64,000 nt of DNA from Rhabditophanes sp. KR3021. Its lineage: Eukaryota > Nematoda > Chromadorea > Rhabditida > Alloionematidae. This document shows positions 55,765 through 64,000 of the stretch, piece after piece. Position 1 is the stretch's first letter; each line of letters starts with the position of its first letter. The stretch is taken from NCBI GenBank assembly GCA_963281155.1, contig CAUJLY010000001.1, positions 3,410,001-3,474,000 of the forward strand, written 5' to 3'. The position numbers were made by a program, and so were the translations under genes. Below the pieces are notes generated by a model. That model did no database searches and was not told the DNA's origin. It saw nothing but the letters and a program-made list of their open reading frames with translations.

Positions 55765-56803
55765 GTATTGGTGGGTAACTATTTATGAAAGCCAATCTTT
55801 CGTCTCTCTTATTGCCTTTATTTTAAAGTTTTAAAAGTTTATTCCAAACCTAAAAGTACATCAACCATTTAAACTACTTTTTTCATTTCATTTCAATTAT
55901 TTTATTTTCTTATATTTAACATTTTATACATTCTTTTTGAAAGAATCCGTTTTAAAACCAATTTTCTGCTTCAACTTATAACCATCCTCAAGCAAGATGG
56001 TAAGCACAAACTTAAATGGAAATATAAAGTTTGAAGTCAGCTAAAGCGGAAACAAGTGGTTTCTATTTATTCAAAAGCTACTACTTCCAATGAATACAAA
56101 TATAAAATATGTTAAAATATATAGAAACATCCAAAATATATAAAATGTATATGGTTTGGTTTTTGGTTATTCAAAAAAAGTTTCCCTGAATATGTCAAAA
56201 AGTATTATAATTTGCTTTTTCTTCCAAAATTTGTTAAGTATTCGGAAAGATTTGGTTAAGTCTCCACTTCCATTTATAGTTTCATTTTTAATAAATTAAA
56301 ATTTAGCCAATCTCAAATGTTTCCTGTGCATTTGCGGATAAATTATTAATTATCCTAGATTTAATTATTTCACGCATCAGGAATCGCCAAAGTACATTTA
56401 AATTTTGTTATTAAATCAAGTGACTTTATCTCCGACCTAACATTTTTTAGTGTCATTGTTAGGAAAATCTATCAAGTTAATTGGTTTATTACGTCAGATG
56501 TAAGTATATAATATTAAACCCCTCATATCCAAATCAAAAAAGAAAAATCTTTTTATAATGCGCATACATTAACAAACTTATCAGGCCATTTTGTCTTCTT
56601 CATTTTGTGATGATTCTTGTCATAATGAAGCCTTCAAAAGTACAGTGATTGTTTTTTCTTGCCCTTTCGCTAAAAAGGCCCAAAAAACAACTTAAAAATT
56701 AATTTGAAGAATTGAATTATTTTTAGCTAAATTTGAACCATTTATTAATTTTTGACTACATTTGAAGCAGGTATAAAGATTTTGACCTAATTTTGAATTA
56801 AAG

Positions 56804-56920
56804 AGTAAGTTTTAGAAATAGTTTTCGGGATGAAGTTTAGAAATGGTTTCGAGGATAAGTTTCAGAAATGGTTTTGAAGATAAGTTTGGAAATATTTTCG
56901 GGGATAAGGTTTGAAAATTC
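56804..56920. repeat. Tandem repeat of about 25 bp, about five copies
   Basis: Imperfect copies of GTTTCGAGGATAAGTTTCAG plus AAATG. It is open in one frame but otherwise shows no sign of coding. Confidence 0.75.
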
Positions 56921-57234
56921 TTTTAAGTATAAGGGTTTGAGCTAATTGAAAAAGACAAAGATTGGATTGAAGTTTGGGATAATTTCACAATATTCTTTTT
57001 ATTCATACTTTGAAGCTAACGCTAAATCTAAATGTGAGTTACAAAAAAGTATGTTTAAGTCTAATGTACAAACCAATTTAACTTTCGTTTAAGAAACGAA
57101 GTTTTTGCCATAAAGTTTCACTCACAGTCCCATGCATACATTTTTACTATGCACACACCCAATTTCTTAAATGAATTGTACATGAGGATTTTTAAGATAT
57201 TACATCAACATAAAATTTGGTGCAAAACAATTTA

Positions 57235-57618
57235 TTATTTATATCGAAAATATATTCGCTTATATATGGTGTAACTGGCTAGACCTTCAAAAAATATATA
57301 AGTAACGACTTTGGCGTATATTTGTGTGCATTGTTTTGACAGGCAAAACATACTCTTATAGTGTTTATTGTTTTTATCAAAATCTTCTTCAAAACTTTTC
57401 TTCCCATATTTTTGATTTTGTTGGGGATTATTTAATAACTTTTGTTTACTTCGTTCTTTTGGATTAATTAATCCTTCAAAGTGAAATGATTCAATTGTTG
57501 TCATTTTTCCCAAAAGTACAGTTCTTTCAAGCTGACACAAATTTTCAAAACCTTCCCAATTTTGACGGCACCAGACTTTTCGTTCCTGCCTTCTAATCAT
57601 ATTAATAAAGTATTGCAC
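57235..57618 (-). CDS. Unidentified single-exon ORF, 127 codons
   Basis: The longest non-repeat open frame of the right-hand region, starting at an ATG on the minus strand. The peptide is charged and reads like protein in its middle (KVWCRQNWEGFENLCQLERT; GLINPKERSKQKLLNNPQQN) but has a hydrophobic, less convincing end. Roughly 0.1-0.2 ORFs of this length would be expected by chance in a window of this size and composition, by my estimate. No homologue recognised and no clear promoter. It could be a young gene, a transposon relic or chance. Confidence 0.3.
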   Translation of the reverse strand: MQYFINMIRRQERKVWCRQNWEGFENLCQLERTVLLGKMTTIESFHFEGLINPKERSKQKLLNNPQQNQKYGKKSFEEDFDKNNKHYKSMFCLSKQCTQIYAKVVTYIFFEGLASYTIYKRIYFRYK

Positions 57619-58706
57619 TCTTGCTTATGACATTATCACGATAATTAATGTTATTAGCAAGACTGTTTGCACATTTATATAATTTTATAACATTTCACCA
57701 AATTTATATAAAATTCAAATGGTACACTTTTTGCCTTGCTTGTTATGTGAGTCACTTTTTAATAGTCTACTATTTGCTTATTTCTATTAATCAGCCCGAA
57801 TTTGTCTTCCCTTCTGCCTTTTATCATCGGACTTCCACTCTATCACAATAAGAGTTATGTCTTTTAATGGCAAAAAAAGGAATTTTTGAACCTTAGCCCA
57901 TAACTAATTCTGTCTCTTTTTTCATACTAAACTTCTTTTCCAGTTGGAAATAGTTAGGCAAAAGTAGTCGTAGTACAAGTAGACGATTTGGATGGATGTT
58001 TTTGCTATATTAGGATGTCGGCACTACTAACGAAGAAGTGGGCAAAACATGTACAAGTATTAAATACAAAACCATTTGCTTCTAAACAACCCATAACCGC
58101 TTCTATTTACAACGACTGCAATGTTTGTTCTAAACCAACCCTATTTGAACCCATTTTTTACCCTCTAAACTTGTCTTTTCCCAAACTTTTTGCCACAAAA
58201 CAAACACAAATATAAAAGTCTCCCTAACAAAATAGCATAAACTTCCATTTGTTTTTGCTAAACAATAATATTTTTTAGTTACATCTAATTGAGCTGGCAA
58301 AAATTGACATATTTATACAAAAAGAAGAGCATTTTTTGGATAATAAAATTATTTTGTTTTTATTATCATTAACTTTTTGATTTGATTTAATGGCGTAACT
58401 TAAGTTAATTTAATTTGAGACGAACTTTTACAAATTCAGTGTCTAATATACTCTAATATGCTTGCTCTAACATGCAATTTAATTATCACTCATCTCTAAA
58501 AGAGCCAATTGACGTGTGCTTCATAATAAGATTGTTCACTAGCTTAGTCACATCTATCTACAATACTTGTATGAGATTAACAAGTGATACAGCAATTATC
58601 TCAAACTCACCTTGGGAAGTATCAATTCTACGTAAGGATTTAAAAAATAAATTAATTAAAGTGAATAATTGACGATTTAAGTTATAAACTAAATATGATA
58701 AGCTAG

Positions 58707-58842
58707 TACGGCCTGTCATCATCAACAGCCTCAAGTCGTGCCAGTAATTTGATGTTCAACTACGAAAAGACAACTCTGGCCACACAAACTAAGATTTTTA
58801 GTCGGGGCATTAAAAACGATTGACTCAGTACTTGGCGAAAGA
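58707..58842 (+). CDS. Candidate pair of small exons in a G+C-richer island
   Basis: Two short stretches, 58707-58743 and 58802-58842, each have an acceptor (GCTAG, TTTTTAG) and a donor (GTAATT, GTAAGA) and join in phase across a 58-bp intron to read YGLSSSTASSRAIGALKTID and SVLGER. The minus strand of the same island is also open after a TTTGCAG acceptor near 58880 (GTPHLTLSPSTESIVFNAPT). One strand is probably coding; I favour plus weakly. No flanking exons were placed. Confidence 0.25.
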
Positions 58843-61234
58843 GTAAGATGTGGCGTGCCATTATTATTGCCTGCAAATGTGTCTGTTTTATACTTTTATA
58901 TTAACTTCATCCTTACAATTTGACAGTTTTTAACGTTTATTATTATGTTTTTAATTTCTATCTCTCGCCATTAATTCCCATTTTTATCTTTTTACTCGAA
59001 TTTGTATACTAATGTATTCTAATTTTTATTTTTTTTCAGGCTATTTATTTATTAACTATCATTAATCTACTAACGATGTGTTGATGTTTTCAGGACCAAT
59101 ACTAATTTGTTGCAACTTTAAAAAATCTTATTACATATTTGTAAGAAGAATTAATGTTTCCTTACATTTTGCCTTTCTTCCTCAAACATCATCCCCAGTC
59201 TAGTATTGCCAGATTGTGATCTTTAATGTAATGGTAAAAAAAGATATCTTAAGCTTAACATATTGTGAATAGTATATATGTACCCTTATCGAGACTTCAG
59301 TCACTCATTTAAAATTCCACTACTACAAATATTCCAATCCTGAAATGATTTTATTTTTGTTTTATTAAACGCATTAATAATAGTGTAACATACGAAAGAC
59401 AAATGAGCTTAAGCAATTCTAGCTTACTACATATGCAATCATGCATAGCTAAAAGCATGTATATGTCACAACAATTGTATGTAGTTTATCAATTCAAACT
59501 TTTTGATCCTTTTTGATGTACTTTGTATACTTATTTTTGTTAAATGGATTTGGGCGAAATGCTTTTTTGATAATCAATGATACACAATCATTTCGTGATA
59601 ATAACTTTTGATTGAACATATTGTGTAGTAGTACAATTACATTATTCAAGTTTCATGATCAAATTTCTCCCATTTAAAGTTATCTATAGTATTATTCATT
59701 TAGGGTATTTAGAGTATAGTCGTTTTTTGGCGCATTAAAAATACGTGATTAAATTACAAGGTTATACGGACATCATTTCAAAATTTTAAAAGCATTCATT
59801 CAATTTGCTTAGCTTCTACCACTTTCTCTTTTTTAAAGTTAATGCATTTGAAAACGAGTATATATTTAGTCTATTTAATATATTTTATTGTTGTTACGTC
59901 CTGCTAAAAACTACATTAATACTATAGAAAAAAGTTGAAGAGAGTATTCTTCGTAACGCTTAAATCACCTCTTCAAATTGTAACTTAGCTTCCAACTAGA
60001 CCGGATGAGGTTTGTTTGTCGCGTTCAGTTTTGACTCGCGTATCTTTTATTTGTATAGAATTATAAAAAATGAATCTTTTGATCGTAGGTACTTTCATAC
60101 GAAGGTGATTATAACAAAGGAATGAGAGATTATTTATGCAAACAAAAAGACTTTCAAACTTTAAAAGAAGTCAAAAAATTGAGCATACAACGATGAGTGT
60201 ATATTTGCAACTTGAAACAGTACCTTTGGTCATTGCTATTTTATCCCAACACACAGATTCTTAACACCTTCATATTATCACCACAATCTCTTCACATTCT
60301 CTTCCAATGTTGCATTTACCCACACTCATTTCAATTAAAAAAACAAGCTAATATGTATTATATCATGACTAGACTAACTAGACTGGTCAGGATGGTACAT
60401 AACTCCTTCCGTAATTCTTAACCTGTTTTTAAAAGCAACAAACAAGTTGTTTCTTAAACATTCATCCAGTTCATATTGCCAGACAGTCACAAATCTTTTT
60501 GAAATCCTCATTGGAAAAAACAGATACAAATAATATTGGATTCCCCATTTTGACTCATACTGTCCTTTTTTGATAAGTACTTTGCCATATTATGATATAC
60601 AAACAACACGTATGTATTTTGAATTATTAATATTATTATTTTGAATTGAATATTTGAATCAACAAAGTTTACCCACTAATTCTTAGCTAATTCTCAACTA
60701 ATGTATAACTAATACATTTAAGACTGCATGCTCACCAAAGAATAAAGTTAACAAAATTTTAAAGAAATTAAAAAGCTCAAAAAGAGAACTTTAATGCTTT
60801 ACAACAAAAACATTCATTTACTTGTTGTTAGATGGAATTTTATATAGCTACAACGAGATAAGCACATAACCACATATGAGGATAATATTTTATGGCAATT
60901 ATTTTGACTATAAAATATTTATTTATGAAAGCTTTAGAAAACGTTTAAGATTTGGAGAACTTAGTTACGGTCTTAAAAATTATAATATAATAACATAATT
61001 TGAAAGAATCTCTAAAAGCTTATTTCCCACAGATTTATCTGCTTTTTGATTACATTTTAATGTCCTTATGTGTAAGCATTAGATTAGATCAAAAAGAGTC
61101 ACTTACATTTCCTAAACATCATTTTTTGGGCAGTATCTACATTATTTCCGTAATTGCAATAGTGCATAATCTTTCAATCAAAGCGCAGTATACAAATTAT
61201 ACGAACCTGATTTGAATGTCACGGTGACAACGGG

Positions 61235-61603
61235 GTGGTAGAAACTATGGAAGGATTTCGGTTGCATATAACACTCTCAATTTTCTTCAATCCCCACTTC
61301 AATACCCGTGTGTGTCTCTTTGACTATTGGAAACTTTCATCAACAGCCTTCAGGTCTTATTTTACCCTCCCTAAATCACATGGTAAGCGTATCACCTTTA
61401 CCAATGACCAAACTAGATTTGCGGAATCATTTTTAGTTATTTTGTGTTTGCGTTGCGCAATCTCCGTCCACCTTCTTCCTATCTTTGCTATGTTGCACAC
61501 AAAACACCTCCATCTGCCAGAGGCTCCTTTATATTTAGGGCCTCTAAACTTCCTCTTATTACCATCCAACTATCAACATCCAACTATTAGCCTCCACTAT
61601 TAG
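61235..61603 (+). CDS. Unidentified ORF of 122 codons, strand uncertain
   Basis: A G+C-richer patch open for 122 codons on plus (including FRSYFTLPKSHGKRITFTND) and for 70 codons on minus (including GASGRWRCFVCNIAKIGRRW). It runs into the 27-bp minisatellite at its right end. No homologue recognised; could be a degraded mobile element. Confidence 0.22.
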   Translation: MVETMEGFRLHITLSIFFNPHFNTRVCLFDYWKLSSTAFRSYFTLPKSHGKRITFTNDQTRFAESFLVILCLRCAISVHLLPIFAMLHTKHLHLPEAPLYLGPLNFLLLPSNYQHPTISLHY

Positions 61604-61712
61604 CAGGCAACTATTAGCCTCCACTATTAGCAGGCAACTATTAGCCTCCACTATTAGCAGGCAACTATTAGCACCCACTATTAGCAGGCAGCTACTAGCA
61701 TTCAACTTTAGC
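61581..61712. repeat. 27-bp minisatellite, four full copies plus a partial
   Basis: Nearly perfect head-to-tail copies of CAACTATTAGCCTCCACTAT plus TAGCAGG. Because 27 is a multiple of three, the minus strand encodes a periodic nine-residue unit (NSCLLIVEA) and stays open from 61765 to 61559. Confidence 0.92.
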
Positions 61713-63776
61713 ATCATCTCATGCCACTGGGTCTCTGGAACAGGAAACATTATACTCCTTTTCAACCGAATTCACTTTTAGTATATGTATATCGCTAATA
61801 TGTCTACCCTTAAAATACAGCTACATTTTATTTTCCATATAACTAAACATATACACCTGTGGTACCTGTTATCACTAAATTATTCACATAACATTATCGC
61901 TACTACGTACTGTCATTAACTTATCATGAAGTCAATTAGTCCATCATAAATTAGGCTTCAATTTTCTGTATTACCTTTTTATACTGCTACTATTATCATT
62001 ACTATAACACTATTCTGTTTTTATTTTTAATGAGTAAAAAGTGTACAATTGTAATCATGTTATTGCTTTTATCAGTGATGCTTGTATCATATTTTGATTC
62101 AAGATATCGTCAAACTAGATACTTTATTGGTCTGGTGAGGATATAATTGATCCGAAGACATTGTATCGAGAAGATAAGCATACTTTAATTAGCTTTTTAA
62201 TAATACCAATCACATCAATAGGTATCAGAATGAATTCGTGAAATATGATCTAGGTATAAGAATACAATTACACAGGGTATTTATGTGGTTAAGTATAATC
62301 AGATAATGCAGATATTTTTTGTTTTGATAAAGCAATAAAAATAAAATTGTACGAAAAAGAATCGTAACGAGGTATTATTATTCAGGGAGGACTGATAGTG
62401 ATTATCTTTTTATGTTCTTCGTTATCTTGTCTAATATATCGGCATTACAGTGATAAGAATATAAATGTGTGTGTATATATTTTGGGTATTCTTATTAGAA
62501 AGCGGTTGCTAATCAACAAACCTTTGGATTGATGTATCTGATGCATTTAACTTTGACTAACTCTTTGATTAGATTAGGATAACATGATTTGAAAGTTGGT
62601 GTTGTTGTATATATTTATTGCATGTGCTAATATAACATTTCTTTTTGGTACTTCATTTTTGTCAAAACTTTTTTATTGTCGTAGTCTCATGTCGCTTTCA
62701 GACACAATCAAATTGCTTACCATTGTGCATTGTAAATTTTACGCCCCGCCACTTTATCAGACCTCTATGACGACCTTTTTATTCACATTTCCGCATCATT
62801 TTTATATGTAGTTTTACTTTCAAGCTTACTCAAGAAACACTTATATTATTATTTGTAAAGAATAAACAATTATTTAGAAAAGTATGCTTTATATAAGAAA
62901 AAGTTTTATTTAAAAAAGTTGTGTCGCACCCTCCAGTAAAATTCCTTAAATTCACTGCAATTGGTAAAATACAACTGATTATTAAAGTATGTTTATATCT
63001 GATTCTATCAACTATTTTTATTATTGTTATTATGTTTAGAAGTGTATATTATATATGTGTGAGCATCCAAAGTAATACCTTCTTTTCTTCCCCCTCCTCA
63101 ACAGAAATATCTATTTCTATTAATCCAAAAATATTTTGTTCTAATTTTCTTTATTTTTCTTTATTTTCTTTATCTAACTTCATTTGTTTTATTTTTTGTT
63201 GAAATATGACTCCGGAATGTATCTAAAATGCATAAAGATAATAGCTTATCGTTTTTGATTGGCTCGTTGATGTTTCGGATGTAATACTAAAGGACAAGAT
63301 CATACTGCTTCCAGCTATTTTGTCATTAAACATATAAATATATGAATATTTTACTATACTGAATATTTCGTAGTGATATAATATTACTACATTTATTATA
63401 CACATAATATGTTTCAAGCTGTCAATATTAGTTGTTTTGCTATTAGCTGTTGTTTAGTTCATTTGTGTTTGAGATCAACGGCGGGATTAAAATATTATAC
63501 CTGCCTATTTTTTAAATATCTAAATATTTTTAAACTTCCTACTACATATTATTAAGAAACATTCTATCCACATACTTTTAAACATCACCCAACCATTTTT
63601 TTAAAAGTTTTAATATCATTCCTAACTATTTTTTACGTTTCTGTTTTATCGTATTACTATTTGATACTACTATTAATATGATATTACGTTATTATACATA
63701 CACTTTTATTCTTTATCAATTCATTACAAAGTGTCTGTTGGAGAGATACAAAGTACATGAAGTGGTGGGAAATTAC

Positions 63777-63890
63777 CCGACTCGAGTTTAGGTTATATTT
63801 AAAATTAAAATCATCTGGTAATGTTGCAACATAAAATCTCACTCTATTTTTTGTCAATCTAAGAACTGGTAGTGTTGCCACCTCCGGCTG
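63777..63890 (-). CDS. Candidate internal exon near the right edge
   Basis: On the minus strand a pyrimidine-rich tract and CGAGCAG acceptor are followed by 38 open codons (QPEVATLPVLRLTKNRVRFY, then VATLPDDFNFKYNLNSSR) ending at a possible donor CGG|GTAATT (63776-63771). Composition is clearly richer in G+C than its flanks. Plus-strand reading to the left (63720-63785) is also open. No family recognised. Confidence 0.25.
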
Positions 63891-64000
63891 CTGCTCGAGT
63901 CAAGTCAAAAATAAAGAAAAAAGATAATTTTAAGATAGGTTGGGGCCTGATATCTTTGTCTCTTTTACTTTCCCATCATCCGACTTCTTATTTCTTTTAA

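Larger units (their letters stand above)
55765..64000. other. Gene-poor region with scattered candidate exons
   Basis: Apart from the candidates listed at 57235, 58707, 61235 and 63777 and the repeats, nothing could be supported. Patches with raised G+C and open frames on both strands suggest one or more genes with long introns. Confidence 0.45.

Overview
This window is strongly A+T-rich eukaryotic DNA from an invertebrate animal. Evidence: split genes with canonical GT-AG introns, a Wnt co-receptor (LRP5/6/arrow type), a neuropeptide GPCR, an MRP-type ABC transporter, COP9 and Paf1 complex subunits, and a nuclear tRNA-Ile(AAU). Many introns are only 40-50 bp, as in several compact, often parasitic or miniaturised, invertebrate genomes (orthonectids, rotifers, flatworms and nematodes are possible). 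The species cannot be fixed from the sequence; this placement is inference.

Layout. 1-6.3 kb: mostly non-coding, with a 29-bp minisatellite and two isolated candidate exons. 6.3-14.6 kb (-): a complete six-exon LRP5/6-like gene whose two largest introns each carry an antisense nuclease-like relic. 16.6-19.1 kb (-): a five-exon FMRFamide/myosuppressin-type GPCR. 19.1-30.2 kb: no gene recognised. 30.2-36.2 kb (-): a ten-exon ABCC/MRP transporter with a decayed antisense ORF in its largest intron. 36.8-48.1 kb: a gene-dense block holding CSN4 (+), tRNA-Ile (-), an aspartate/glutamate-type mitochondrial carrier (-), an RBX2-like RING protein (-), an all-cysteine RING protein (-), an unknown Thr-Pro-rich protein (+) and PAF1 (+). 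48.2-64 kb: gene-poor, with minisatellites and several unassembled candidate exons.

Functional links. The LRP and GPCR are surface receptors and the ABCC protein is an exporter. CSN4 and the RBX2-like RING belong to the same biochemical circuit (the COP9 signalosome removes NEDD8 from cullin-RBX ligases), but their proximity is probably chance. Exon joins were checked by reading-frame arithmetic: each of the nine multi-exon models (LRP, GPCR, ABCC, CSN4, carrier, RBX2-like, RING, TP-rich, PAF1) closes as an uninterrupted frame.

Most notable: the three largest introns found inside confident genes (1,590, 765 and 855 bp) all contain protein-coding relics on the strand opposite the host gene. 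Two of them look like nucleases (GIY-YIG and a PD-(D/E)XK-like fold).
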